Of a stretch of 62,565 nucleotides of DNA, positions 44,726-54,723 are shown one piece after another. Made by a program: the position numbers and the translations under genes. How positions within the stretch are numbered: position 1 is the first letter of the stretch; each line of letters starts with the position of its first letter. Origin of the DNA: JADJEI01 sp035328465. Lineage in GTDB: Bacteria > Bacteroidota > Ignavibacteria > Ignavibacteriales > Ignavibacteriaceae. The stretch covers positions 1 through 62,565 of the forward strand of contig DAOLIQ010000010.1 in the NCBI GenBank assembly GCA_035328465.1, in the 5' to 3' direction. The notes beneath the pieces were generated by a model. That model was given only the letters and a program-made list of their open reading frames with translations, was not told where the DNA came from and did no database searches.

Positions 44726-46090
44726 TTATTCTGCAAGTTCTGATAAAAAGTATGCTGAACTTTTAATGCCTAATTGAAAATGATTTAGATCAAAATGTTC
44801 GTTTGGTGAATGCAGATTTTCAGAGTTCAATCCCAATCCCATCAAAACGGGTGTTGCTTTTAGTATTTTTTCGAATTCCACAACGATAGGAATTGACCCG
44901 CCTTCACGCATAAAAACGCACTTCTTCCCGAAAGATTTTTCCATTGCTCGTGCCGCAGCCTTTGTAATAGGATGGGTTATCGGGGCTACGAATGGACTTC
45001 CACCATGCAAACTTGTTACATTTATTTTTACAGATTTGGGTGCAATTTTTTTTACGAACTTAGTAAACAATCTGGCTATTTTTTCAGGGTCCTGATATGG
45101 CACTAACCTCATACTTATTTTTGCAGTAGCTTTTGAAGGCAAAACGGTTTTGGCACCCTTCTCTGTAAAACCGCCAATGATTCCATTACAATCCAGTGTT
45201 GGTCTAACCCAAGTACGTTCCAATGTAGAGTAACCTTTTTCTCCAGAAAGCTCTTTGACTCCAAGTTCTTTAGCATAAGTTTTTTCGGAAAATTTTAATA
45301 GCTTGAAATTTTTTCTCTCCTCCGCACTCAATTTCAGAACATCCTGATAAAATCCGGGAATCAGAATTTTACCATTTTTATCAATCATTTTAGAAATCAT
45401 ACTCGCCAATATGTTAATAGGATTTGCTACCGCTCCCCCAAAGGTTCCTGAATGCAGATCTCTATTTGGTCCAACAACTTCGAGCTCCATGTATGCCAGA
45501 CCTCTAAGTCCGTACGTTAAAGTCGGGACACCTTTAGCAAATAAAGAAGTATCAGAAATTAATACTGCATCGCATTTCAACCTATCTGCATTTTGTTTTA
45601 AAAAAGAAGAAAGACTGCTGCTTCCAATTTCTTCTTCGCCTTCAATTAAAAATTTGACATTAAGCGGAAGACTGCCTGTTGATTTGAAAAATGCTTCGAC
45701 GCTTTTGACGTGCATATACATTTGTCCTTTATCATCAGTGGCACCGCGAGCAAAAATTTTATCTCCAATAATCGTAGGCTCAAAAGGAGGGGTATTCCAT
45801 AGCTCAATAGGATCGACAGGCTGCACATCGTAATGCCCATAAATCAAAACAGTCGGCTTACCAGGTGCACCGAGCCATTCGGCATAGACTAGTGGATGAC
45901 CCTCGGTTTTTATTACTTCCACATGATTCATCCCCGCAGATTTTAATTTTGATGCAACAAACTCAGCTGCGCGATTTATATCTTTCTGGTTTTCAGATAA
46001 TGTGCTGATACTTGGGATTCGGAGAAACTCTTTCAGTTCTTCAATGTATCCGCCAATGTTTTGATCAATGTACTGTAAAATTTCTTTCAA
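44726..46090 (-). CDS. M20-family dipeptidase
   Basis: 454 residues, cytoplasmic. Zinc-ligand motifs of the M20 peptidases are clear: YGHYDVQPVDP (about 85-95), GATDDKGQMY with the bridging Asp, and IEGEEEIGSSSL with the catalytic Glu pair. The dimerisation domain contains DLHSGTFGGAVANP. The C-terminus has NEHFDLNHFQLG, giving the last His. Close to carnosinase-like/CPG2 dipeptidases. An AACCTCC/GGAGGTT ribosome-binding site precedes the ATG. Confidence 0.92.
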   Translation of the reverse strand: MKEILQYIDQNIGGYIEELKEFLRIPSISTLSENQKDINRAAEFVASKLKSAGMNHVEVIKTEGHPLVYAEWLGAPGKPTVLIYGHYDVQPVDPIELWNTPPFEPTIIGDKIFARGATDDKGQMYMHVKSVEAFFKSTGSLPLNVKFLIEGEEEIGSSSLSSFLKQNADRLKCDAVLISDTSLFAKGVPTLTYGLRGLAYMELEVVGPNRDLHSGTFGGAVANPINILASMISKMIDKNGKILIPGFYQDVLKLSAEERKNFKLLKFSEKTYAKELGVKELSGEKGYSTLERTWVRPTLDCNGIIGGFTEKGAKTVLPSKATAKISMRLVPYQDPEKIARLFTKFVKKIAPKSVKINVTSLHGGSPFVAPITHPITKAAARAMEKSFGKKCVFMREGGSIPIVVEFEKILKATPVLMGLGLNSENLHSPNEHFDLNHFQLGIKSSAYFLSELAE

Positions 46091-46335
46091 ATGAACCTCC
46101 GTAATGGAAAAATGTTTTGTAATAATTTGTTATGAAAGCATTGTTTAAAATATTTATAACTAAAAGAGTTTTGATCTTAAGCGTCTGAAACATAATCAAT
46201 TCAATATTAAGTTGGAACATTTTTGCACTTATTTTGAAAATATTTTTTAATTAGAAGTTTATTAAATATTGATTCAATCTTGTTAACCGACTATCAATTT
46301 TTGTTAAACGATACTGCCTTCTTTATATTAGAATT

Positions 46336-47718
46336 ATGATTTTATCATTGTACATACTAAGAAATCACATCGCCCCATTTGCATTTTCGGTTATCACTTT
46401 AATATTCATTTTGCTACTACAATTTTTAATGAAATACGCTGATATGCTTGTTGGGAAAGGACTTGACACATGGGTGATAATTCAACTAATTGTCTTTAAT
46501 CTTTCCTGGATGGTGGTTCTCGTTGTTCCGATGGCTTCACTGGTGGCAACTTTGATGGCATTCGGTAATCTTTCTCAAAATAATGAAGTGACAATTATGA
46601 AATCTTCGGGAATAAGTTTATACAGAATGATGACAGCACCGATTTTAGCGAGTGTAGTGCTTGCATATCTGCTTCTCTTATTTAATGATGATATACTTCC
46701 CGATGCAAATCATCAGGCAAAAATTTTAATGCAGGATATTTCAAGAAAAAAACCGACACTATCACTCGTCCCGGGTTTCTTTTCGCAAGAAGTTAATAAC
46801 TATGCGATATTGGTACGAGAGATTGATGAAAAATCCAATGATCTTTTTGATGTGACTATCTACGACTATTCCAACCCTGCAAAGGTGAATGTTGTTACGG
46901 CAAAAAAAGGGAAGTTGTATTTTTCATCAGATCAGACAAAATTAATAATGGATTTAAAGGACGGAGAAATACATGAATCAGAATCTCAAAAGACAAACCT
47001 TTATAGAAAATTAGAATTTATGCACCATAGGATTGTTATGGATGCAGAACAATTTTCATTTCAGCAATCCGGCCCCGGTTCACCAAGAGGAGAAAGAGAA
47101 TTAAGTATAAGTGCGATGAATTATATTATTGACAGCCTTAAGGCAAGAAACTTTATAAACTATCCCGAACTTAATCGTGATGTCAAAAAATATTTTTTTG
47201 TAGATACCGCAACAACAAACAAAACTTATCGAGGTGGAAGTTTATCAAATAAGCAGCTCGTTTATACACGTGCGATAGATAGAGTTAAAGAATCAAAAAA
47301 CATTATCCTCGCACATTTTAAAAGAATTGAATGGGTAAACCGGGAAATAGAGAAATATGACGTTGAGGTATATAAAAAATATGCACTGCCCGCTGCCTGC
47401 ATTGTGTTTGTTTTAATCGGAGCACCGCTTGGTGTTATGGTTCGTAAAGGAGGGTTTGGCGTTGCTGCCGGAATCAGTCTTTTTTTCTTCCTGATCTATT
47501 GGGCGTTTCTGATAGGCGGGGAAAAACTTTCAGAGAGAGATTTTTTCTCCCCCTTTTGGGGGATGTGGGCTGCAAATATTTTAATAGGAATTGCAGGTAT
47601 CATTTTAACCATTCGCACCAACCTTGAAACGGTTAACATCAGCTTTGATTTTTTCAAGAGATTGATCCCAGCGAAATGGCAAAAGAATTTACAGAGCTCT
47701 AATCATGAAAATTCTTGA
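46336..47718 (+). CDS. lptF: LPS export ABC transporter permease LptF
   Basis: 460 residues in the LptF/LptG layout. Three TM helices come first (FAFSVITLIFILLLQFLMKYADMLVGKG, then about 50-75 and 98-118). A periplasmic jellyroll-like domain follows (about 125-320), then three more TM helices. NEVTIMKSSGISLYRMM is the cytoplasmic coupling motif that meets the LptB ATPase. Its 3' end overlaps lptG by 14 bases. lptB, lptC and lptA are not in the window. The longer periplasmic domain marks it as LptF rather than LptG. Confidence 0.88.
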   Translation: MILSLYILRNHIAPFAFSVITLIFILLLQFLMKYADMLVGKGLDTWVIIQLIVFNLSWMVVLVVPMASLVATLMAFGNLSQNNEVTIMKSSGISLYRMMTAPILASVVLAYLLLLFNDDILPDANHQAKILMQDISRKKPTLSLVPGFFSQEVNNYAILVREIDEKSNDLFDVTIYDYSNPAKVNVVTAKKGKLYFSSDQTKLIMDLKDGEIHESESQKTNLYRKLEFMHHRIVMDAEQFSFQQSGPGSPRGERELSISAMNYIIDSLKARNFINYPELNRDVKKYFFVDTATTNKTYRGGSLSNKQLVYTRAIDRVKESKNIILAHFKRIEWVNREIEKYDVEVYKKYALPAACIVFVLIGAPLGVMVRKGGFGVAAGISLFFFLIYWAFLIGGEKLSERDFFSPFWGMWAANILIGIAGIILTIRTNLETVNISFDFFKRLIPAKWQKNLQSSNHENS

Positions 47719-48787
47719 CCGATATTTAGTCAAACAATTTGTCCAAACTATTTTTTTCGGACTGCTCGCTTTCACACTCATATTTGTTGTGATTGATGCA
47801 ATGGAAAATCTTGATGATTTCATTGATCAAAATGTTACTGCCGATATAATATTTCACTATTATCTTGTCTTCAGCCCGGAGATAATTAAGCTCGTTACGC
47901 CAATAGCTGTTTTATTTGCCGCCATGTTTACTGCTGGTAAAGCCGCCAGTACAAGCGAACTGACCGCAATTAAAGCAAGTGGAGTAAGCCTTGTCCGATT
48001 TATGGCTCCCTTTCTGATTACATCATTTTTCCTAAGTTGTTTCTCAATTTATTTTTCCGGATATGTAGTCCCGATGGCAAATAAAACAAAGTTAAACATC
48101 GAAATGACATATCTTAAAAAGGGACTTGGTTCTTCAAGCTCGAATATTTTTTTTCAGGATTCAAGGAATAGAATTGTTTCGATTTCTTTTTTCGATAATG
48201 CCACAAATACCGCAAACCGCGTAAGTATTCAGGATTTTGATGCAAAAAATTTGAATTCGATGACCGGAAGAATTGATGCGTTAAAATTAGTTTACGATTC
48301 TACGAGCCATCTGTGGATGGCAATAAATGGAACAACCAGGTATTTTAATGGAGAGAAACAAAGTGCACATTATTTCAAAAATCTTCAACTGAGTGATTTG
48401 AATTTTACTCCAAAAGAACTTTCTTCGAAGCAGCAGAAGCCTGTGGAGATGAACCTTGATGAATTAAACGAACTGATTGATTCGCAAAAAAAAGCGGGCA
48501 ACAACCCGGCATCTACACAAATTGAATATCATTCTCGCATCGCTTTTTCAATGGCAAGTTTAATAGTTGTTTTGTTTGGACTTCCGCTTTCGGCAAACAG
48601 GCGCAAATCCGGTTTGGCTGCTCAGGTAGGGTTAAACATACTGATAACTTTTATTTACTTAGTATTTATGAAGGTTAGTCAGGCGTTTGGAAAAAACGGC
48701 TCACTGGACCCGCTACTAACAGCTTGGGTTGCAAATTTAGTTTTTCTCGCAGCCGCCCTAATCAACTTGCCGCGGGTTAAACAATAA
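47705..48787 (+). CDS. lptG: LPS export ABC transporter permease LptG
   Basis: 360 residues: DRYLVKQFVQTIFFGLLAFTLIFVVIDAMENLDDF at the start is the LptG-type first helix. SELTAIKASGVSLVRFM is the coupling motif, a periplasmic domain spans about 130-275, and three C-terminal TM helices follow. With LptF it forms the inner-membrane channel that lifts LPS for transport to the surface. The two permease genes overlap. It ends against the convergent outer-membrane gene with no spacer. Confidence 0.9.
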   Translation: MKILDRYLVKQFVQTIFFGLLAFTLIFVVIDAMENLDDFIDQNVTADIIFHYYLVFSPEIIKLVTPIAVLFAAMFTAGKAASTSELTAIKASGVSLVRFMAPFLITSFFLSCFSIYFSGYVVPMANKTKLNIEMTYLKKGLGSSSSNIFFQDSRNRIVSISFFDNATNTANRVSIQDFDAKNLNSMTGRIDALKLVYDSTSHLWMAINGTTRYFNGEKQSAHYFKNLQLSDLNFTPKELSSKQQKPVEMNLDELNELIDSQKKAGNNPASTQIEYHSRIAFSMASLIVVLFGLPLSANRRKSGLAAQVGLNILITFIYLVFMKVSQAFGKNGSLDPLLTAWVANLVFLAAALINLPRVKQ

Positions 48788-50206
48788 TTAATTTATTCTC
48801 CAGCGCGAACTGATTGCTACTGAAGTATGGTTAACTGCACCAGGCATTAGGTAAGATTGAAATTCGTTTGTCGCAAAATTGAATTCAAAAATATCTGTAT
48901 AAAACCCAAGTCCGAATGTCCAATTCAGTCCGATGAGTGAACTGTAAGTTAAACCTGTTCTGATGTAAGGAATCCAATTGCCGGGTTTCCATTCTGTACC
49001 AATGGCAAATCTTGGATTTTTTGTGTTGCCAGGTAAATCGTTAAATCCTTGATTATAATCAAAGGCTAAAAGTAAATTACCGGGGATAAAATCTTCGTCA
49101 CTCGAAAAATATTTTGAAACTCCAAACCGCAAGGCAGTAGGTAATCCGGTTGAATAGCCGCTGATGGATACTGCCTCACCAGTTAGCTTTTCTTTAACTG
49201 AATCAATCTGATCTTTATTCGAAATATCGTCTAAAAATATTTCCCCATCCGAAACAAACTTTGCGGTGTGATCATTCCAATTCATCGAACCAATATCAGT
49301 GACAGCTAAACCAATTGTCCAGTCATTTTCAATAGATGCCGAAAACCCAAAATCAAATGCAAACCCATTTCCTGCAGGGGTGGGGAAAAGACCAATATTT
49401 GAGGAGGCAGCTTCAGGTTCGAATTTATATCTCACACCAAAGCTTCTTGAGAATGCAGAGTATGCAAGAAAATCGGCACTGCCGGTGATAACATTTTTAT
49501 CCCCTGTAACAATTTCAGTATTAATATTTTCAGTTTGGATATCAAAGAAACCCTGATAATATTTTAAAGAAACTCCCGCCCCGAATTTTTGAAATACTTC
49601 TGCAAATAATCCGGAAATTTCCCTTGCATAACTAATAGAATACGATCGAAGCCACCAGCTTTGCACAAAAGCATCATTAAGGTTAAATACTTTTTCCGTT
49701 GGATTTCCATTTAATGCAAAATCAACCAGAGCGTGTGGAATTTGTAATTTCCCGCCTGCAAAATCTGCAACAGAAATTCCAAATGATCCGATATTTTTTC
49801 CCGCATTGATTGACCCTGAAATTAAGTTCGCTGAGATATTAACAAACACTAATCCTCCCTGCTGAAACAGAGAATTTAATTTTTGTTTATCATCTTCATT
49901 CAAAACTCTTCCCGAACCATTGACCCCGCCGAAAAAGTAGTTCAAATCGTCAAAGCTCAGAAAATCGGTGCCGCCTCTTAAACTTAGAGAAGGTGCTGGA
50001 AGAAGCAATGAAAAATCAATAGAACCTTCATCACTGAAAATTAAATTTGCAGGGTTAATTCCAAGCGAATTTACTCCACGCGAATTTGATGTGTAAGTTT
50101 TCCCCATCCCCAAGCTCCGTGCATCAACCGTTCCAATTGAACCATATTGAGCATTCGAATTTGCAGTTAGAATTAATACAAAAATAAATAGTAGTAATTT
50201 TTTCAT
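48788..50206 (-). CDS. Outer-membrane beta-barrel protein, DUF5723/PorV-like
   Basis: 472 residues from the ATG at 50206 (a TTG lies four codons upstream). A signal peptide ends LTANSNAQ. The mature protein starts YGSIGTVDARSLGMGKTYTSNSRGVNSLGINPANL, the DARSLGMG...NPAN pattern shared by FadL/PorV-like and DUF5723 barrels. The rest is beta-rich with aromatic-ending strands. It probably sits in the outer membrane; the ligand is unknown. It follows a secreted lipoprotein-like gene closely and likely acts with it. Confidence 0.78.
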   Translation of the reverse strand: MKKLLLFIFVLILTANSNAQYGSIGTVDARSLGMGKTYTSNSRGVNSLGINPANLIFSDEGSIDFSLLLPAPSLSLRGGTDFLSFDDLNYFFGGVNGSGRVLNEDDKQKLNSLFQQGGLVFVNISANLISGSINAGKNIGSFGISVADFAGGKLQIPHALVDFALNGNPTEKVFNLNDAFVQSWWLRSYSISYAREISGLFAEVFQKFGAGVSLKYYQGFFDIQTENINTEIVTGDKNVITGSADFLAYSAFSRSFGVRYKFEPEAASSNIGLFPTPAGNGFAFDFGFSASIENDWTIGLAVTDIGSMNWNDHTAKFVSDGEIFLDDISNKDQIDSVKEKLTGEAVSISGYSTGLPTALRFGVSKYFSSDEDFIPGNLLLAFDYNQGFNDLPGNTKNPRFAIGTEWKPGNWIPYIRTGLTYSSLIGLNWTFGLGFYTDIFEFNFATNEFQSYLMPGAVNHTSVAISSRWRIN

Positions 50207-50222
50207 GATTTTTCTCAAGTGA

Positions 50223-51812
50223 TTATGGGGTTACTCTGAAATTTAGATTTCCATAAATGCGAACGTTCATCCAATCTGTCGGGCGAACTGAAACAATTGG
50301 CGCATCTGGTTTTTCAGCATCTTTTGTTTGAACACTTAATGAATAAAAAGCATATTTAGCTTTTGATAACATTTCAATTTGTTCAGCGTCAAGCAGAATA
50401 GTTTGAATAGAATTATGCATAGATGCTGTCACCTCGCCATCCAAACCAACTTCTGCCGGTTCAATGTAAAAAGAATCTTTTCCGGTAACAGAATTGATTA
50501 GCGTGAATAAATGATTATTGTTTTCATCAGCTAATGTAATCTTCATCCAGGACGCAAGTGGTATTGCGTTATCAATTTCAATATTTAATGCAGCACTGTT
50601 TCCATCCTGCAAAGAGTTTCTGTCATTTTCTGTTAGTTCAACTGAGGATGTATCTTCAACCGAAGATTTTTTTAATGTTACATAGCTTTTAGTGCTAAAA
50701 TCCGTTTGAAATATTATCGAATCTTCGTGCGAAACCATTCCCTCTTCGCTGAAAGGATTAATAATATATTCTGCTTCTACCACTACCGTATCAGGCAGGA
50801 AGCTAATAAAATCATTTACATTACTGTTATCCTGAGTAAATAAAGTGTAGTGAGAACCATCAATTATAAAGATATCAAAGTCAGAATTCCCTGACTTATC
50901 CTTCAGGAGAAATTCGCTGCCATCATTTCTTTTTCCAATAATATTAGTGTTGCTCAACTCAATTGTGTATGGATTAGCTAAATCTGTTTTATAGGAAGCA
51001 TAAAAATTTAGAGATGCTTCTTTCAGAACTGTAGAGTTGTCGTAATTTACAATACTGTTAGTGATAAACCCGAAAGGTTTTCGCTGATCACCAATAGACT
51101 TAGAAGGAATGTTGCCGTAAAGAGTGCCGAAATAATAATCTGAATTATAAAAATTTGAATAAACAATATTGGGCTGATTTGCCGTTGCCTTAACAATAAC
51201 CATTAATTTATTTCGAAAAGATTGAGGTTGATATTCGGGGATTGAGTAACTATAACCTGAAATATTTTTTTCGCTTGAATCAACTTCAAAAGCAGAAACT
51301 ATTTGTTTAAATTCCAACAGTTCTCCAGTAGGTTTTTTTATTCCCGGTATCAGAATATTGACGGTTGTTTTAATGCTCGTAGGATTATGAATAGCAGAGA
51401 TAAAAAAACCGTCGATGAATGTTGCAGAATCCAATTGAACATCTTCAGGAAAGTCAACATAAATAATAGTCGAATCAGTATCCGAAGTTAGCAGTGGATT
51501 ATTCAGCATCTTCCCCGCTGAATTAATCTTTACATACTTAGTAACTCCTGTGCTGCTATTATAATTTTCTGAGAGAATGAGAAAAATATTTTCGTCCGAA
51601 GTAGTGTCAACAGTAATTTGTGCTTGTTTCTTGACTATATCCTGCATCAAAAATGTTTTATTCATTATTGGCACATTAAACCCCGCATCCCATTCAGGCA
51701 GGACGATGTCATCAGGAACATTAAAACAATTGATAGATAGAATAGATATGAAAATACTTACTGCAATTAATATTTTACTAAACTTTCCCATTTTTATCAA
51801 AATCCTTTTCAT
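50223..51812 (-). CDS. Secreted beta-rich hypothetical protein, possible lipoprotein
   Basis: About 529 residues with an N-terminal signal (GKFSKILIAVSIFISILSINC). The Cys could be lipidated, although Asn at -1 is not a standard lipobox. The mature protein starts FNVPDDIVLPEWDAGFNVPIM and is beta-rich with many Ser/Thr/Asp strands and no repeat that I recognise. Starts are possible at 51812 or at 51791 (an AAGGA about 11 bases before the latter). It is followed 17 bases on by a DUF5723-like barrel gene, suggesting an outer-membrane pair. Confidence 0.62.
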   Translation of the reverse strand: MKRILIKMGKFSKILIAVSIFISILSINCFNVPDDIVLPEWDAGFNVPIMNKTFLMQDIVKKQAQITVDTTSDENIFLILSENYNSSTGVTKYVKINSAGKMLNNPLLTSDTDSTIIYVDFPEDVQLDSATFIDGFFISAIHNPTSIKTTVNILIPGIKKPTGELLEFKQIVSAFEVDSSEKNISGYSYSIPEYQPQSFRNKLMVIVKATANQPNIVYSNFYNSDYYFGTLYGNIPSKSIGDQRKPFGFITNSIVNYDNSTVLKEASLNFYASYKTDLANPYTIELSNTNIIGKRNDGSEFLLKDKSGNSDFDIFIIDGSHYTLFTQDNSNVNDFISFLPDTVVVEAEYIINPFSEEGMVSHEDSIIFQTDFSTKSYVTLKKSSVEDTSSVELTENDRNSLQDGNSAALNIEIDNAIPLASWMKITLADENNNHLFTLINSVTGKDSFYIEPAEVGLDGEVTASMHNSIQTILLDAEQIEMLSKAKYAFYSLSVQTKDAEKPDAPIVSVRPTDWMNVRIYGNLNFRVTP

Positions 51813-51974
51813 TTTCCCACAAATCGCCAATAATTATGCCATTAGCAACTAATGCTTTTCTGAATATATGTAAAGAATTTTTATAAGAGATGTAACTATT
51901 ACGCAAGTAAATGTAAGATTTACATCAGTAAAAATTTACCGGAAAGAAAGAGAAAGCATGAACTGAAAATAAAA

Positions 51975-52301
51975 TCAGTTCACACTTTCATCTTTTTTAA
52001 GGGGGACAAAACCAAAGTGCTGATTTTGAGGAGTGTCAATTCTAATCTCCCCAAAGCGTGCTTCAAATTTATCAATGTTATCTTTTAAAGCTTTCATAAA
52101 CATTTTTGCATGCTGAGGGGTGGTAATGATTCGTGCATGCACTTTAGCTTTTGGAACGCCGGGAACAATACGAGTAAAATCAATCACAAATTCTGCAGGT
52201 GAATGAGTGATAATTGCAAGATTGGAATAAATACCTTCGGCTTCTTTTTCACCAAGTTCGATATTTATCTGTTGATTTGGTGGTTGATTTGTATTGCTCA
52301 T
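51975..52301 (-). CDS. DUF3467-family protein
   Basis: 108 residues, cytoplasmic. The family core is EAEGIYSNLAIITHSPAEFVIDFTRIVPG followed by KARIITTPQHAKMFMKALKDNI-like text (here VHARIITTPQHAKMF). Function unknown. The spacing from the upstream TPR gene is 14 bases on the same strand, so they are probably one transcript. Confidence 0.87.
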   Translation of the reverse strand: MSNTNQPPNQQINIELGEKEAEGIYSNLAIITHSPAEFVIDFTRIVPGVPKAKVHARIITTPQHAKMFMKALKDNIDKFEARFGEIRIDTPQNQHFGFVPLKKDESVN

Positions 52302-52315
52302 AATAAACTTTCTAA

Positions 52316-53485
52316 TTATTTATTTCTTATTTCGTCTGCTTTTTTGAATGCGTTATTGGCATCATCCTGCATACCAAGTACTGAATAAACTCTGCCTAAA
52401 AGTTCCCACATTCCAGCATCGTCATTTTGCATTTGAACAACTTTTTCTAAATGGGGTAATGCCTGACGGTACTTCTCTTTGAACTCATCGCCCATCTTAC
52501 CTTCAGCTTCGTTCTTTTTGTTCATGTCTGTTCCCCACTTAACGTAAGTTACAGCTAAATTGTAAACAGCATTTTGATATTCAGGATCAATTTGAATTGC
52601 TTTTTGAAATTGCTGCTCAGCACCTTCAAAATCATCTTTCCCTAAAAGCAAAACACCGTAGTTGTAACGGTAATATTTATTTTCAGGATCCTGTTCAACG
52701 CCGGTTTTAAATGCATCAATTGCAGTTTCAATTTTATTTGCAGCTATGTATGAATTGGATAATACAACCAAAATATCCGTATTTGCCGGATAAAGATTCT
52801 TTCCTTCTTCAAGAAGAGAAATTGTTTTGTTGAAATACTCCTGTGCTTTAATACTATCCTCAGGGTTTTTTGATACAGCATATTCGTTTTTTAGATTTAA
52901 GCCTTCGGTGTAATAAATTTCTCCAAGATAACGATAGCCATCTTCAGACTTTTCTAAATCAATTAATTTTTGTAGTGGCTCAATGGCTTCTTTTTCGCGC
53001 TGTGCACTCAGATATACGAAAGCAAGATTTTTATAAGTATCAGCAGAGTCAGGTTCTAATTCGACCGCATATTTAAAATTATAAATTGCTTTTTCAAGAA
53101 ACATTTTACTGCTGTCCGGATCAGCTGTACCTACACCTCTTTGATATAAGCCAACGCCCTTGTTAAAAAGATTTGCCCAAAAATATTTTTTCGAATCATT
53201 TATCTGTGATTCAAATTTTTTGCTTATTCCAAGCGATTTATCGTAAGAGTCAATCATTTCAGCATACATTTCTTTTTCACCATAAACATAACCTAACAAA
53301 TGATAACCTTCATCACTGGCAGGATTTTTTTGAACTTCTTTCTGTAAAGTTTCTAAAGCCTTGTAATAATTTTTTTGCTGGATATATAATTTTGCACTGG
53401 TTAGTTCCGTTGATGAACATTGAAAACCAGTAATAAATAATCCGATTAAAATAAAAGCAGCAGCGTACAGTTTGGAAATCTTCAT
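52316..53485 (-). CDS. Exported TPR protein
   Basis: 389 residues. The N-terminal signal AAAFILIGLFITGFQCSS has a Cys at about 23 that may be lipidated (Gln at -1 is unusual). The rest is tandem TPR: LYIQQKNYYKALETLQKEVQKNP, YKNLAFVYLSAQREKEAIEPLQKL, YRYNYGVLLLGKDDFEGAEQQFQKAIQIDP and a final LLGRVYSVLGMQDDANNAFKKADEI. A periplasmic scaffold role is likely. First gene of a short unit with the DUF3467 gene. Confidence 0.78.
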   Translation of the reverse strand: MKISKLYAAAFILIGLFITGFQCSSTELTSAKLYIQQKNYYKALETLQKEVQKNPASDEGYHLLGYVYGEKEMYAEMIDSYDKSLGISKKFESQINDSKKYFWANLFNKGVGLYQRGVGTADPDSSKMFLEKAIYNFKYAVELEPDSADTYKNLAFVYLSAQREKEAIEPLQKLIDLEKSEDGYRYLGEIYYTEGLNLKNEYAVSKNPEDSIKAQEYFNKTISLLEEGKNLYPANTDILVVLSNSYIAANKIETAIDAFKTGVEQDPENKYYRYNYGVLLLGKDDFEGAEQQFQKAIQIDPEYQNAVYNLAVTYVKWGTDMNKKNEAEGKMGDEFKEKYRQALPHLEKVVQMQNDDAGMWELLGRVYSVLGMQDDANNAFKKADEIRNK

Positions 53486-53742
53486 TTATTCTCCATATAA
53501 TTAAGTATTTATTGGTTTCAAAGTTAGTACTTTACAAAAGTATAATCAAGTTGAAATTAGCGAATAAAAAAAATAAGCCAGCTTTTAGAAATAAATTTTG
53601 ATGGCTTTTCGATGCTTCATTATTTCGCTTAACTAATGTTATTTACTTGTATAAACTCAAAAGTGTCGTCAAGTTTCCAACTGATAATTTAGTTTTTTCG
53701 TATTATTTAAGGGACATTAAATAAAAACAAGAGGAATTAAAT

Positions 53743-54432
53743 ATGGCAGACAAAACAAAACTATGGTATTTGGAAAACTTCAATCTATTTCAAGGATTGA
53801 GAGAAGAAAACTTGATGAAATTAAATTCAATTTCATCGATGAAAGAAATTAAAAAAGACGAACCGATTTATTTTGCTAATGAACCTTCGAAGGCAATCTA
53901 CTTCTTAAAAACCGGCAGAGTTAAAATAATTAAATATCTTGCAGATGGTAGCGAGAAAATTCTTACTATAATAAATCCCGGCGAAATTTTTGGTGAGATG
54001 GCTTTTTTAGATGAAACACAGCGAACTGATTTTGCACTTACAATGGAGCCTTCATTAATCTGCGCAATCAATAAAGATGACTTTTCTGAATTTGTCCAAA
54101 ATAATCCTTCCTTAAATTTAAAGATGACTAAAATATTTGGGTTAAAAGTTAGAAGATTTTCTGAACGGGTAGAAGATTTAATTTTCAAAGATGCTGACCA
54201 CCGAATAATCTCTTTCGTAATTCGTTATGCTGAAAAAAACGGCAAACAAGTCGGCGAGCAGTTTTTTGTAAAGCCGTTTTTAAAACATCAGTACATAGGT
54301 GAACTTACCGCATGCTCGCGCCAAATTGTAAATTATGTTTTAACTGACCTGCGCGAAAAAAACATAATTGATTTTGATCGAAGTAAATTAGTTATCAATA
54401 AAATGGATGTACTTAAAAAATCTGTTTCTTAA
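53743..54432 (+). CDS. Crp/Fnr-family transcriptional regulator
   Basis: 229 residues. A cyclic-nucleotide-binding fold (about 12-130; FLKTGRVKIIKYLADGSEKILTIINPGEIFGEMAFLDE) is joined by a long helix to a C-terminal winged helix (about 175-220; HQYIGELTACSRQIVNYVLTDLREKNIIDF). There is no N-terminal Cys cluster, so it is not an Fe-S FNR. The ligand is unknown. It heads a plus-strand group with a thioredoxin-like and an AhpD-like gene, so it may regulate redox-stress genes. An AGAGGA site lies just before the ATG. Confidence 0.9.
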   Translation: MADKTKLWYLENFNLFQGLREENLMKLNSISSMKEIKKDEPIYFANEPSKAIYFLKTGRVKIIKYLADGSEKILTIINPGEIFGEMAFLDETQRTDFALTMEPSLICAINKDDFSEFVQNNPSLNLKMTKIFGLKVRRFSERVEDLIFKDADHRIISFVIRYAEKNGKQVGEQFFVKPFLKHQYIGELTACSRQIVNYVLTDLREKNIIDFDRSKLVINKMDVLKKSVS

Positions 54433-54482
54433 TCTCTGTCTTGAATTAGACACCTCAACAATATTTAAACAAATATATTTAA

Positions 54483-54716
54483 ATGAAAAAAATGAATTTA
54501 ACTTTGGTGGTTGCTGATCATTGCCGCGTGTGTAATCGAGTCGAGAAACAGCTTTTGAAAATCAAGAGTCAATATTCTCAGATTAATCTTAGCATTATTA
54601 ATGTAAACGATTTGAAAAACAGTAAAATTTCTATCACCCCCGCCTTACTAGTTGATGACGAGCTTTATTGTTATGGAGATATTGATGAAAAAAAATTATT
54701 GTCAAAATTAAATTGA
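54483..54716 (+). CDS. Small thioredoxin/glutaredoxin-fold protein
   Basis: 77 residues with a thioredoxin-like beta-alpha-beta core. VVADHCRVCNRVEKQLLKI carries the CxxC (CRVC, about 16-19), and ISITPALLVDDELYCYG carries the cis-Pro loop. Short redox proteins of this type act with peroxidases or reductases. It lies 8 bases before the AhpD-like gene and 51 after the regulator. Confidence 0.78.
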   Translation: MKKMNLTLVVADHCRVCNRVEKQLLKIKSQYSQINLSIINVNDLKNSKISITPALLVDDELYCYGDIDEKKLLSKLN

Positions 54717-54723
54717 GGTCGTT

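Noticed and set aside
51890..51945. Short palindrome ATGTAA-gat-TTACAT upstream of the secreted protein gene at 51812
   Set aside because: Too short and too AT-rich to be told from chance.
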